From the NCBI GenBank assembly GCA_029213045.1, contig JARGPN010000002.1, positions 1 to 64,000 on the forward strand: a stretch of DNA of 64,000 nt, written 5' to 3'. Position numbers and translations under genes: made by a program. The stretch is from Alcanivoracaceae bacterium. GTDB taxonomy: Bacteria; Pseudomonadota; Gammaproteobacteria; Pseudomonadales; Alcanivoracaceae. Positions 44,435 through 54,045 of the stretch are shown here, piece after piece. Numbering within the stretch: position 1 is the first letter of the stretch; every line of letters starts with the position of its first letter. Below the pieces are notes generated by a model. The model did not search any database and was not told the DNA's origin. It saw only the letters and a program-made list of their open reading frames with translations.

Positions 44435-44528
44435 AGTCTTGATCCTCCGCGTCACACATGGCGAGAAATTTCGCTGGCCATGTGTGACGCGGCCGGCTAA
44501 ACATTATTCGTGCTTTACAGCACGATTT

Positions 44529-45206
44529 CTATCCAACACGCCGATCATTGCGGTTTTTAATATTCACATAAAGCGAATACCCAACCGCCAACGCGACAGC
44601 CATGCTTCCCGGCACCAACAAAGCTTTAAACGCCATTGATGCATACAGCACAGCACCAAAACTTCCGCCACCGATAAAGCCCGCAATAATTAAACAGTAC
44701 AAACCCACACGTCTGCGATCTAATTGTTGGCCTCGTAATTTTAGCCCGAGCATAATTCCGATATCGGTAAACAAGCCGGTGACATGGGTTGTGCGAATTA
44801 ACGCGCCGCTGTAGGTGGTAACTAACGCATTCTGTAATCCGCACGCCGCGGAGGCGAGATAGTGGCCTGACACTGAGCCGCTCATTAATGCCGCCATTGC
44901 GGCAAACAACAAGCCACCTTCCAACAACAACGCAAAACTATAATTGCGGCCCAGTTTTAGCGCGGTATTGCCGACGAGAAATCCGCTGAGCGCTGACCCC
45001 GCAACAAAACTCAGCAGCACATACACTAAATGCAAAACCACCACATTACCTTGAAATAAATTCGCACCTAGCAGCGTTGCCGTGCCAGAAAGATGTGACA
45101 CGGATTGGTGTTGAAAACCCAGCAAACCAATAGCATTGACGCTGCCCGCCAACACCGACAAAAAGAACGCCCCGAACTCAACCCATCTCGGTAACTTAGA
45201 GATCAC
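44529..45206 (-). CDS. DUF1275 (YoaK) family membrane protein
   Basis: 225 residues from a GTG at 45206 preceded by AAAGGAG; its start overlaps the LysR stop as GTGA. About six transmembrane helices with family motifs SVLAGSVNAIGLLGF, SHLSGTATLLG, CGLQNALVTTYSGALIRTTHVTGL and GLKLRGQQLDRRR. Inner membrane protein of unknown function. Coupled to the LysR gene upstream. Confidence 0.9.
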   Translation of the reverse strand: MISKLPRWVEFGAFFLSVLAGSVNAIGLLGFQHQSVSHLSGTATLLGANLFQGNVVVLHLVYVLLSFVAGSALSGFLVGNTALKLGRNYSFALLLEGGLLFAAMAALMSGSVSGHYLASAACGLQNALVTTYSGALIRTTHVTGLFTDIGIMLGLKLRGQQLDRRRVGLYCLIIAGFIGGGSFGAVLYASMAFKALLVPGSMAVALAVGYSLYVNIKNRNDRRVG

Positions 45207-46123
45207 TGATCCCACTCCTTTAATCCATGCACAAATAATTCGCGCAACCAAATGTGCGCGGCGTCGTTTTCCTGATCCCGATGCCAATACAAATACAACC
45301 CCATGCTAGGCAACGCCACTGGCAGTGCCGTGCTGACAAAGCGCTGCTTACTGGCCAAACGCTGGGCGAGCATTTCCGGCAAGGTGAGCAATAAATCGGT
45401 TTCGGCGACCACTTCTAATGCGGCCTGATAATGTTGGCAGCGCAGCCCGAGTTCGCGGCGTTGACCGGTTTGCGCCAAACCGAAATCTTCCAAGCCAGGA
45501 CCTCGTCGCCGTGAGGACACGAGCACATGACGGGCAGCGATGTACTTTTCTAGCGTTAATGGGCCGCGGGCAAGTGGGTGTCCTTTACGCATCAATACAA
45601 CCAGCGACGCATTCCACAAAGGCACCTGCTGCACTTCGGCTGCGGCGGGCAATTGTACATCCATGGCCAAGTCCAAACGGCCGGCCGCGAGCTCCTGCGC
45701 CATATCTCGGCGCGAGACGGTAATGGATTGCACTTCGACCGCTGGCGCGTGCGCCTCCATATAACGCACTAATGGCGGCAACACGCAGGCTTCAAGCCCA
45801 TCGCGCAATCCCAACACAAAGGTACGACGGGCACTGGCGGGGTCAAAGCCGCGCTCACCGGTAATGCATTGCTGCAACCCGGCCAACGCATCACGCACAG
45901 GCTCCGCCAGCGCCTTGGCGCGTGGTGTCGGCACCATATTGTTGCCGCGCCGCACAAATAGCGGGTCATCAAGGCGATCTCGCAGACGGGCCAATGCATG
46001 ACTCACGGCGGGCTGCGTCAGGTTTAAGTGGCGCGCCGCGCGGCTGATGCTGCCTTCTTGATAGATGGCCTCGAACACGACAAACAGGTTCAGGTCCAGC
46101 TTGGCTATATTCATTTCATTCAT
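45203..46123 (-). CDS. LysR family transcriptional regulator
   Basis: 306 residues. Winged helix with EAIYQEGSISRAARHLNLTQPAVSHALARLRDRL, then an effector domain. Divergent from the acyl-CoA dehydrogenase gene with a 106-bp gap, so that cluster is its likely target, and translationally coupled to the DUF1275 gene. Ligand not evident. Confidence 0.93.
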   Translation of the reverse strand: MNEMNIAKLDLNLFVVFEAIYQEGSISRAARHLNLTQPAVSHALARLRDRLDDPLFVRRGNNMVPTPRAKALAEPVRDALAGLQQCITGERGFDPASARRTFVLGLRDGLEACVLPPLVRYMEAHAPAVEVQSITVSRRDMAQELAAGRLDLAMDVQLPAAAEVQQVPLWNASLVVLMRKGHPLARGPLTLEKYIAARHVLVSSRRRGPGLEDFGLAQTGQRRELGLRCQHYQAALEVVAETDLLLTLPEMLAQRLASKQRFVSTALPVALPSMGLYLYWHRDQENDAAHIWLRELFVHGLKEWDQ

Positions 46124-46229
46124 AGTGCATGATAAACACTATTCATTGGATTGATGCAACGTGTAGCGCCAGACTAAGGGCCGCTTCAATGCACCCGCAT
46201 CAGGCCCCGATCAGTCCCGGAGAGCACCC

Positions 46230-47438
46230 ATGGATTTTTCACATTCCGCCAAGGCAACTGAGTTTATCGAACGCGTCACCCGCTTTATGAAAGACGAGAT
46301 TGAGCCGCGCGAAATGGCTTATCACCATGAATTGCAGAGCCTTGATAAACGCTGGGTGGTGCTGCCGATCATTGAAGAGCTTAAAGCGAAAGCGAAAGCA
46401 CAAGGCCTTTGGAATATGTTCCTGCCGGACGAAAAGCTCGGCGCTGGATTATCCGTATCTGAGTACGCAGCCGTTGCTGAACTCACCGGCCGCTCAGCGA
46501 TTGCGCCTGAGATTTTTAACTGCAACGCGCCCGATACCGGCAATATGGAAGTGCTTTATCATTACGGCAGCGACGAACAAAAAGCACAATGGTTAACGCC
46601 ATTGCTAGAAGGAAAAATTCGTTCGGCGTTTTGCATGACCGAGCCCGGCGTGGCGTCGTCGGATGCCACCAACATGGAAGCCACCGCCAAAATTGACGGC
46701 GACGAAGTTGTTCTTAACGGACGCAAATGGTGGACCACCGGCATCGGCCACCCGAATTGCGAGGTCATTATTTTTATGGGCCTTACCGATCCTACGGCAC
46801 ACCGCCACGCGCAACACTCAATGGTGTTGGTGCCCAAAAACACACCCGGTGTTAGCGTGCCGCGCATGCTGCAAACGATGGGCATGTACGATGAGCCGTA
46901 CGGCCATGGCGAAGTGCTTTTTAACAATGTACGGTTGCCGAAGTCTGCGATCATTGCCGGGCCGGGCCGCGGCTTTGAAATTGCACAAGGTCGTCTTGGA
47001 CCGGGTCGCATTCACCATTGCATGCGATTAATTGGCCTCGCGGAATTGGCACTAAAACTTGCCTGCGAGCGCGGCACTCAGCGCGTTGCCTTTGGCAAGC
47101 CACTGATCAATTTGGGCGGTAACCGTGAACGCATTGCCGACGCTAGAATTGCCATTGAGCAAGCACGCTTATTAGTGTTGAAAGCGGCATGGTTAATTGA
47201 CAGCAAAGGTGTGTTTGCCGCGATGAGCGAAATTTCGCAAATTAAAGTGATCTGCCCGAACGTTGCACAAAGCGTGATTGATATGTCGATGCAAATACAC
47301 GGCGGCGGCGGCATGAGTAATGATTTCCCGTTAGCCGCAGCATGGACCATGGCGCGGGCATTGCGCCTCGCGGACGGCCCAGACGAAGTGCATCGCGGTT
47401 TGATCGCAAAATTCGAATTAATGAAATACAAAGGCTAG
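46230..47438 (+). CDS. Acyl-CoA dehydrogenase family protein
   Basis: 402 residues. FAD-binding segments FCMTEPGVASSDATN and WWTTGIGHPNCEVII, then RIHHCMRLIG and the C-terminal IHGGGGMSNDFPLA. It resembles the ACAD10/11-like bacterial branch found next to APH-like kinases. Expected to oxidise an acyl-CoA at alpha-beta; chain length unknown. First gene of a five-gene lipid-type cluster. Confidence 0.93.
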   Translation: MDFSHSAKATEFIERVTRFMKDEIEPREMAYHHELQSLDKRWVVLPIIEELKAKAKAQGLWNMFLPDEKLGAGLSVSEYAAVAELTGRSAIAPEIFNCNAPDTGNMEVLYHYGSDEQKAQWLTPLLEGKIRSAFCMTEPGVASSDATNMEATAKIDGDEVVLNGRKWWTTGIGHPNCEVIIFMGLTDPTAHRHAQHSMVLVPKNTPGVSVPRMLQTMGMYDEPYGHGEVLFNNVRLPKSAIIAGPGRGFEIAQGRLGPGRIHHCMRLIGLAELALKLACERGTQRVAFGKPLINLGGNRERIADARIAIEQARLLVLKAAWLIDSKGVFAAMSEISQIKVICPNVAQSVIDMSMQIHGGGGMSNDFPLAAAWTMARALRLADGPDEVHRGLIAKFELMKYKG

Positions 47439-47463
47439 GCCTTCACCTTAAGGGGAACATACT

Positions 47464-48276
47464 GTGAATAAACGCGTATTAATTACTGGCGGCGCTTCGG
47501 GCTTAGGCAAAGCATTAGCAACCGAATTTCTAAAACAAGGCGATAAAGTTTTAATTACGGATATTCACGAACAACGCGGCGAAGAAACCGTATTTGAATT
47601 ACGCACGCTGGGTGAAATTCATTTTCAAAAAGCCAACACCACCTTGGATGACGACTGGGATGCATTGGCATCTTGGGTATCGGAAAAATGGGGCGGCTTA
47701 GACGTGTTGGTGAATAATGCAGGCGTTGCCGCTGCTGGTCGCATTGACACCATGCCAATGTCTGACTGGGAATGGATTCTCGATATCAATTTGAAAGGCG
47801 TCGTGCGCGGCTGTCGCGTGTTTACCCCTATGATGAAAAAACAGGGCAACGGCCAAATCGTTAACATTGCATCGCTTGCCGCCGTCGCTAACGCACCGGC
47901 AATGAGTTCTTATAACGTCACTAAAGCCGGCGTGGTGTCATTGTCCGAAACGTTACGCCACGAATTGTCGTCATACGGCATTGGCGTCACGGTGGTCTGC
48001 CCAAGCTTTTTCCAAACCAACTTGGCCGACACCTTGCGCACATCTGAGCAAGGCATGGACAGCACTGTGCGTAAATTGCTTGCCGGCGGAAAATTGAGTG
48101 CAGAACAAGTGGCGAAAAAAATTGTTCGCGGCGCCAATAAAAATACCTTTATGGTGCTGCCGCATATTGAAGGCAAGGCGCTGTATTTAATTAAGCGTTA
48201 CGCGCCATTTTTGTATAATCGCGGGCTTGCTGATGCTGGACGAAAATTGCGTAAAAAACTGGAACGCAATTCATGA
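47464..48276 (+). CDS. SDR family oxidoreductase
   Basis: 270 residues from a GTG start after AGGGGA. TGGASGLGKAL (NAD(P) binding), NNAGVAAAG, NIASLAAVANAPAMSSYNVTKAG with the Ser and YxxxK catalytic residues. Substrate unknown; the cluster suggests an acyl or hydroxyacyl compound. Overlaps the next gene by 4 bp (ATGA). Confidence 0.93.
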   Translation: MNKRVLITGGASGLGKALATEFLKQGDKVLITDIHEQRGEETVFELRTLGEIHFQKANTTLDDDWDALASWVSEKWGGLDVLVNNAGVAAAGRIDTMPMSDWEWILDINLKGVVRGCRVFTPMMKKQGNGQIVNIASLAAVANAPAMSSYNVTKAGVVSLSETLRHELSSYGIGVTVVCPSFFQTNLADTLRTSEQGMDSTVRKLLAGGKLSAEQVAKKIVRGANKNTFMVLPHIEGKALYLIKRYAPFLYNRGLADAGRKLRKKLERNS

Positions 48277-49337
48277 AAGATACGTTATTAGATAGTGCCA
48301 AGGCGGTACGCGATGGCGAATCTTTTGATGTACAACGCATGGACGCTTGGCTCAAAGAGCAAGTGCCAGATTTGCGCGGCACTCCCGAGGTTGCGCAATT
48401 CTCTGGTGGTGCGTCGAACCTGACGTATCACTTAAAATACGAGAACCGTGATCTTATTTTGCGCCGACCTCCTTTTGGCCATATCGCCAAAGGCGCGCAC
48501 GACATGGCGCGCGAGTTTCAGGTACAGGGCGCGCTAAAGCCTGTCTACGATGCCGTGCCGACGATGGTCGCACTGTGCCAAGATCAAAGCGTGATGGATT
48601 GCGACTTTTACGTGATGGAACGCATTCTCGGCATTATTCCTCGCGCGAACTTACCTCGCGGTCTCAAATTAGACACCACACAAACGAAACAGCTTTGCCT
48701 CGGCGTTATCGACAAATTGATTGAACTTCATCAGGTGGATCACAAAGCCGCTGGCCTCGACGAACTTGGTAAAGGTTTTGGCTACGTTGAGCGGCAAATC
48801 GGCGGCTGGTCAGCGCGTTACGGAAAGTCGAAAACGTGGAATGTGCCCGGCTGGAAATATGTGATGGACTGGCTGCGCGCCAACATGCCCAACGATATTG
48901 CCAACGTTATTATTCATAACGATTTCCGATTCGATAATGTGGTGTTATCCGAAGACAATCCCATGCACATTATTGGTGTACTTGATTGGGAAATGGCCAC
49001 ACTCGGCGACCCACTCATGGACCTCGGCAATACGCTGGCATACTGGGTCGAAGCTAACGACGATAAAATTCAGCAGTCACTGCGCCGCCAACCGACCCAC
49101 TTGCCCGGTATGCTTACCCGCAATGAAGTGGTTGAGTACTATTGCGACAAAACCGGCTTCAAGACCGATAACTGGGCGTTTTACGAAGTCTATGGTTTGT
49201 TCCGGTTAGCGGTTATCATTCAGCAGATTTTTTATCGCTACCACCATAAGCAAACGCGCAATCCAGCGTTTAAACATTTCTGGCTCGCAAATCACTATCT
49301 GCATTGGCGCTGCAAGCGCATTATCACTCGCAGTTAA
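48273..49337 (+). CDS. APH-like phosphotransferase family protein (ACAD10-type)
   Basis: 354 residues. Nucleotide-binding FSGGASNLTYHLKYENRDLILRRPPFG, catalytic IIHNDFRFDNVV and metal-binding GVLDWEMATLGDPLMDLGN. This branch of aminoglycoside-phosphotransferase-like kinases is linked to acyl-CoA dehydrogenases and is thought to phosphorylate hydroxyacyl-CoA intermediates, as in ACAD10/11. Translationally coupled to the SDR upstream. Confidence 0.92.
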   Translation: MKDTLLDSAKAVRDGESFDVQRMDAWLKEQVPDLRGTPEVAQFSGGASNLTYHLKYENRDLILRRPPFGHIAKGAHDMAREFQVQGALKPVYDAVPTMVALCQDQSVMDCDFYVMERILGIIPRANLPRGLKLDTTQTKQLCLGVIDKLIELHQVDHKAAGLDELGKGFGYVERQIGGWSARYGKSKTWNVPGWKYVMDWLRANMPNDIANVIIHNDFRFDNVVLSEDNPMHIIGVLDWEMATLGDPLMDLGNTLAYWVEANDDKIQQSLRRQPTHLPGMLTRNEVVEYYCDKTGFKTDNWAFYEVYGLFRLAVIIQQIFYRYHHKQTRNPAFKHFWLANHYLHWRCKRIITRS

Positions 49338-49392
49338 TTGCGCACTCTCTTTTGTGCGCCGAGAGCCTCGCTAATATTTATACCGGAATTTT

Positions 49393-50079
49393 ATGGCTGC
49401 CATTTATTTGATTCGCCACGGACAAGCGTCCTGGGGAAAACGTGATTACGATGCACTGTCTGATCAAGGCATTGTGCAAGCGCAAGTACTTGGGGAAGCG
49501 CTAGCAAAACGCATTCCCGCGCCCGATCTTATTATCTGCGGCAGCATGCGCCGCCACCGGCAAACCGCTGAGCACGCATTAACGGCAATGGGTCTTCCAG
49601 CAAATTGGGAAGAAGATAAAAGCTGGGATGAGTACGATCACCAAGAATTAATCGTTCGGCAAAAACCCATTTATAAAAGCCGTACATTAATGCTCGCGGA
49701 TTTGGCACGCACTTTGCGGCCCAAGGAAGCATTCCAGGAAATGTTTGAAAAGGCGTTACATCGCTGGGTCGCACAACAACACGACAGTGAATATGAGGAA
49801 TCTTGGCCTGCGTTTATTCAGCGGGTTATGGGCGGCCTTGAAGTGCTATCGCAAACCAATGCGAAGAATACGTTTGTATTTACCTCCGGCGGCGCCATTA
49901 GCGCGGTGGTCAAGTCTTTGTGGAGCACCCCCGATAGCGAATGGATGCAATTAAACCGCGTGATAGCCAACGCCAGCGTGACAAAAATTGTAGTAGGCCG
50001 CCGTGGCTTACACCTCAGCACGTTTAATGAGCACTCGCATTTTGAAGGCGAACACAGCGATTTACTGAGTTATCGATAG
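49393..50079 (+). CDS. Histidine phosphatase (phosphoglycerate mutase-like) family protein
   Basis: 228 residues. IYLIRHGQASWGK has the phosphoacceptor His, LIICGSMRRHRQTAEHAL the second Arg, and TFVFTSGGAISAVV the final part, where Gly-Gly replaces the usual H of the xGH motif. Substrate unknown. It follows the kinase-like gene, so kinase and phosphatase may act in one pathway. Confidence 0.9.
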   Translation: MAAIYLIRHGQASWGKRDYDALSDQGIVQAQVLGEALAKRIPAPDLIICGSMRRHRQTAEHALTAMGLPANWEEDKSWDEYDHQELIVRQKPIYKSRTLMLADLARTLRPKEAFQEMFEKALHRWVAQQHDSEYEESWPAFIQRVMGGLEVLSQTNAKNTFVFTSGGAISAVVKSLWSTPDSEWMQLNRVIANASVTKIVVGRRGLHLSTFNEHSHFEGEHSDLLSYR

Positions 50080-50110
50080 CGGCGTTTGCAGCAACCAACG
50101 GGAGACGATC

Positions 50111-50857
50111 ATGCGTAAAACAATTCTGATTACGGGCGCAAGCTCAGGCCTTGGCCGAGGCATGGCGCGCGAATTTGCCGCCATGGGACGCAACTTAGCG
50201 TTATGCGCTCGCCGTACGGATCGACTCGAAGAACTTAAGCAAGAACTCGAGAGCCAGCACGCCGACATTAAAGTCTCCATCAAGGCACTCGACGTGTTGA
50301 ACTACGAACAAGTGTTCGAAGTGTTCAAAGCGTTCCAGCAAGAATTCGGCACCATCGACCGCATTATTGTGAATGCCGGCATGGGCAAGGGCCAACCACT
50401 AGGTACCGGATACTTTTGGGCGAATAAGCAAACCGCCGAAACAAACTTCGTCGCAGCATTAGCGCAATGTGAAGCTGCCATGGAAATTTTTCGCGCACAA
50501 AACGACGGCCACCTTGTGATGATTTCGTCGATGAGCGCCATGCGCGGCATGCCCAAAAATCTCACCACTTACGCCGCCACCAAAGCTGGGGTCGCCTCGC
50601 TAACGGAAGGCATTCGTTCGGAGATGATTGGCAAGCCGATTAATGTCACCACGATTTACCCCGGTTACATTCGCTCCGAAATCAATGAGAAAGTGAAGAA
50701 CACGCCGTTTATGATCGACACCGAAACCGGCTGCCGCCTGCTGGCCAAGGCAATTGAGAAAGAACCCAATGAAGCCAACGTGCCGAGCTGGCCATGGGGG
50801 CCCATCGGGTTTTTAATGCGTAACCTGCCTCTCAAAATGGTTTCAAAAATGGGCTGA
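50111..50857 (+). CDS. SDR family oxidoreductase
   Basis: 248 residues, ribosome site GGGAG. TGASSGLGRGMA, NAGMGKGQPLG, MISSMSAMRGMPKNLTTYAATKAG with catalytic Ser and YxxxK. C-terminal WPWGPIGFLMRNLPLKMVSKMG looks membrane-associating. Last SDR of the cluster. A 14-bp GC hairpin (about 50871-50903) follows without a T-run. Confidence 0.92.
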   Translation: MRKTILITGASSGLGRGMAREFAAMGRNLALCARRTDRLEELKQELESQHADIKVSIKALDVLNYEQVFEVFKAFQQEFGTIDRIIVNAGMGKGQPLGTGYFWANKQTAETNFVAALAQCEAAMEIFRAQNDGHLVMISSMSAMRGMPKNLTTYAATKAGVASLTEGIRSEMIGKPINVTTIYPGYIRSEINEKVKNTPFMIDTETGCRLLAKAIEKEPNEANVPSWPWGPIGFLMRNLPLKMVSKMG

Positions 50858-50922
50858 GCACTTGTTCACGCTGGGCTCAGGGGAGTACCCTCCTGAGCCC
50901 AGCCACGAATCATTGTTGCGTT

Positions 50923-51714
50923 ATGTCTTATCTCTTTATGCCCCAGAATACGGCACCAACATCCCTCAACCCTTTCCAGCTCAGCGTGTTTCGCCGTTTT
51001 TTCATCTTTCCCGCCCTATCACTCTGCCTTTTCACGGCCGGCGGCCTGTCATCCGTATACGCGACAGAGGGTAGCTGGGAGCCAACACTGGAAGGTGAAT
51101 TTCGCGGCGACATCAGCACCTGGGCGCGTGAAGTTCCTGGGTTCGACTTAAAGGCATTTCGCGGCCGTGTAGATATGCCGTATACGGCGCTGGAAGTGCT
51201 AGCGGTGCTTGCCGATTTCGATAATTTCCCCAAATGGGTGTTTCAGTGCGATGACGCGCAACATGTGCGCGAATTGGGCAATGATGTGGTCTATATTCAC
51301 ATCAAAGGTATATGGCCCGTCGACGACCGGGACGTAGTAACACGCACACGCATCATTCAAGACGCTCGCACTAACAAAATCGTTATTCACTCTCGCGCGG
51401 CAAACGAATTGCTTCCTCCTCGCGAAAGTACGGTACGCATGCCCGCACTTGAGAATCTTTTTATTCTTGAGCCGCTCACCGATGGATGGACGCGCGTGAC
51501 GTTCCAAACCTTTGCCGACCCCGGCGGCGAAATTCCATCTTGGCTTGCTAACTTTGTATCGACGCGAGCACCCCTCGATACGTTGACCGGTATGCGTGAA
51601 CGTTTATCACTTAAGCAATATCACATTAACGATTATCGCGAATTGGGCTTCACTTTGCCCGGCGTCGAAACCATGGACTTTTCCCAAAAAGCTCCGCGTG
51701 GCGATAAGCGCTAA
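50923..51714 (+). CDS. START domain-containing protein
   Basis: 263 residues; an N-terminal hydrophobic segment (about 28-48, ending VYA) looks like a signal peptide, though the true start may be downstream. The rest is a START lipid-binding domain: YTALEVLAVLADFDNFPKWV, IHIKGIWPVDDRDVVTRTRI, RATFQTFADPGGEIPSWLANF-type helix. Such proteins bind lipids in a cavity. It lies next to the acyl-CoA cluster, which supports a lipid role. Confidence 0.85.
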   Translation: MSYLFMPQNTAPTSLNPFQLSVFRRFFIFPALSLCLFTAGGLSSVYATEGSWEPTLEGEFRGDISTWAREVPGFDLKAFRGRVDMPYTALEVLAVLADFDNFPKWVFQCDDAQHVRELGNDVVYIHIKGIWPVDDRDVVTRTRIIQDARTNKIVIHSRAANELLPPRESTVRMPALENLFILEPLTDGWTRVTFQTFADPGGEIPSWLANFVSTRAPLDTLTGMRERLSLKQYHINDYRELGFTLPGVETMDFSQKAPRGDKR

Positions 51715-51757
51715 TTGTTTTGCTGCGGCGCATAGCTAGCAGGAAAAACGCACGCAT

Positions 51758-51792
51758 AAAAAAAGGACACCCTTGGGTGTCCTTTTTCTTTT
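51758..51792. terminator. Bidirectional terminator
   Basis: AAAAAAGGACACCC / GGGTGTCCTTTTT stem between the convergent START-domain gene and amtB. Confidence 0.93.
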
Positions 51793-51837
51793 CTACTGTG
51801 TTTCTGCGTTACCGCAGAAGGTTCAGCACACTGCGTA

Positions 51838-53109
51838 TTACTTACCGCCGTTACCAAACTCTGGGTATGCTTCCATGCCACACTCTGACAGGTCGCAACC
51901 TTCGTATTCTTCCTCTTCGGAGACACGTAGACCCATTACCACTTTGAGGATTCCCCAAACAATCAAGCTGGTCACAAATACCCAAACGAAGATGGTGCCC
52001 GCGCCGATCAACTGACCAGAGAAGCTCACACCGTCGTTAGTCATTGGCACCAACATCAGACCGAGGAAACCACACACGCCGTGAACAGAGATGGCACCGA
52101 CTGGATCGTCGATTTTCATCTTATCCAAAGCCAAGATTGAGAACACAACCAACACGCCGCCGATGGCGCCGAAGATGGTAGCTTCTAGAGCGGTAGGTGT
52201 AGATGGCTCTGCAGTGATCGCAACCAAACCAGCCAGTGCGCCGTTAAGCAGCATTGTCAGGTCAGCTTTGCCGAACAGGATGCGTGCTACAACCAAGGCC
52301 GCTACGGCACCGCCCGCTGCTGCTGCGTTAGTGTTCAAGAACACCATTGCCACAGACGCTGAGTTTGAAATATCACCCAACTTCAGTACAGAACCGCCGT
52401 TAAAGCCGAACCAACCCATCCACAAGATGAAAGTACCCAATGTCGCTAACGGCAAGTTAGCGCCTGGAATTGGGTGGATCTCACCGTTAGGACCGTATTT
52501 GCCTTTACGTGCGCCGAGCAGAAGAACACCGGCTAATGCTGCAGCAGCACCTGCCATGTGAACAATGCCTGAGCCAGCGAAGTCGCTAAAGCCAAGATCG
52601 CCCAAGGTGTACATGCCGAATACAGAGCCACCGCCCCATGTCCAGTTGCCTTCCATTGGGTAGATAAAGCCAGTCATAACAACAGCGAAGACCAAGAATG
52701 CCCACAGCTTCATACGCTCAGCTACCGCGCCAGAAACGATCGACATTGCCGTTGCAACGAACACAACTTGGAAGAAGAAGTCAGATGCACCCGCATAAAT
52801 AGAACCGCCACGGAAACCGTCTTCGCGTGCAGCGAAGTCAGCCAATACCGCGTCAGCATCTACACTGCCGATACCGCTCAGTAGCAACTCGCCGCCGTAC
52901 ATAATGGCGTAGCCGCATACTAGATACATGATGCAAGAGATCGCATACAACGCGACGTTCTTGGTCAAAATTTCGGTGGTATTTTTAGAACGCACCAAAC
53001 CAGATTCGAGCATGGCAAAGCCAGCTGCCATCCACATTACTAGCGCGCCACAGATCAAGAAATAGAACGTGTCGATGGCGTACTGAAGTTCAAAAACATT
53101 ATTTTCCAC
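51838..53109 (-). CDS. amtB: Ammonium transporter AmtB
   Basis: 423 residues. GFAMLESGLVRSKNT in the first helices, the ammonium signature DFAGSGIVHMAGAAAALAG, and the twin-His pore residues in that and the later VHGVCGFLG segment. Eleven helices expected; no signal peptide. C-terminal EEEEYEGCDLSECGMEAYPEF lies on the cytoplasmic side where GlnK docks. Downstream of glnK in one operon. Confidence 0.96.
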   Translation of the reverse strand: MENNVFELQYAIDTFYFLICGALVMWMAAGFAMLESGLVRSKNTTEILTKNVALYAISCIMYLVCGYAIMYGGELLLSGIGSVDADAVLADFAAREDGFRGGSIYAGASDFFFQVVFVATAMSIVSGAVAERMKLWAFLVFAVVMTGFIYPMEGNWTWGGGSVFGMYTLGDLGFSDFAGSGIVHMAGAAAALAGVLLLGARKGKYGPNGEIHPIPGANLPLATLGTFILWMGWFGFNGGSVLKLGDISNSASVAMVFLNTNAAAAGGAVAALVVARILFGKADLTMLLNGALAGLVAITAEPSTPTALEATIFGAIGGVLVVFSILALDKMKIDDPVGAISVHGVCGFLGLMLVPMTNDGVSFSGQLIGAGTIFVWVFVTSLIVWGILKVVMGLRVSEEEEYEGCDLSECGMEAYPEFGNGGK

Positions 53110-53162
53110 GGTGAAACCCTCCGAATGGAAGCATCAAAACTGTTGGTCTGGATTCGTTACGG

Positions 53163-53537
<375 letters not shown>

Positions 53538-53608
53538 TTACCGTTCCGATTTGAGGCGGAGCCTCATCCCGTTTTAAGTCAGAGGAAATCCCTCTGGTTG
53601 AGCACATA

Positions 53609-53626
53609 TCGCAAGCTCCATGCCAG
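53609..53626 (-). promoter_or_regulatory. Sigma-54 promoter of glnK-amtB
   Basis: Minus strand TGGCAT-GGAGC-TTGCGA matches the -24/-12 consensus TGGCAC-N5-TTGCW with one change. It lies about 110 bp before the glnK ATG. Confidence 0.82.
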
Positions 53627-53717
53627 ATTGGCATACCCCTTAAAAATCAGTCAGTTAGGCAATGCGCAAAGAAAAGCACAAGATTCACAGAGGCCACATT
53701 GGTGCGCGCCCCAAAAG

Positions 53718-53738
53718 CGCGCACAGTTTTGGTGCTTC
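53718..53738 (-). promoter_or_regulatory. Putative NtrC binding site
   Basis: GCAC-AGTTTTG-GTGC at 53721-53735 fits the NtrC dyad (GCAC-N7-GTGC). A second TTGGTGC half-site is near 53699-53705. They sit about 100 bp upstream of the sigma-54 promoter, the usual enhancer position. Confidence 0.65.
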
Positions 53739-53793
53739 GCCGAAAACACTGCAGCCCGTGCTAGACTTAGCCGCACTTGCAGGGAACAGAACC

Positions 53794-54045
53794 ATGAATG
53801 ATCAGCCGTTTATTGACCGTATCGTCGCCGAGCTCAGCCAGCGCCTGCCGGCGGGCCTAGGGCAACTTAAAGAAGAAGTGGAAGCCAACGCACGCGCGGT
53901 TATCCGCGAAGCTGTGTCTCGACTGGATCTCATCAGTCGCGAAGAGTTTGATATTCAACAGCAAGTGCTCGCCCGCACCCGCTCACGCTTAGAGCAATTA
54001 GAGAAAGTGGTACAAGAACTGGAGCACCAGCTGGGCGAGCGTTAA
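53794..54045 (+). CDS. ubiK: Ubiquinone biosynthesis accessory factor UbiK
   Basis: 83 residues from the ATG giving MNDQPFIDRIV, after AGGGA. BMFP-domain: an amphipathic N-terminal helix, then a coiled coil (FDIQQQVLARTRSRLEQLEKVVQELE). UbiK supports O2-dependent ubiquinone hydroxylation steps with UbiJ. Its stop overlaps the ankyrin gene start as TAATG, an odd coupling. Confidence 0.93.
   Translation: MNDQPFIDRIVAELSQRLPAGLGQLKEEVEANARAVIREAVSRLDLISREEFDIQQQVLARTRSRLEQLEKVVQELEHQLGER

Noticed and set aside
44447-44492. 16-bp perfect hairpin after speE as intrinsic terminator
   Set aside because: Strong stem but no T-run follows; it may be a Rho-associated or mRNA-stabilising structure, not callable as a terminator.
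50871-50903. GC-rich hairpin between SDR and START genes as a terminator
   Set aside because: No T-run after the stem, so only a possible attenuator.
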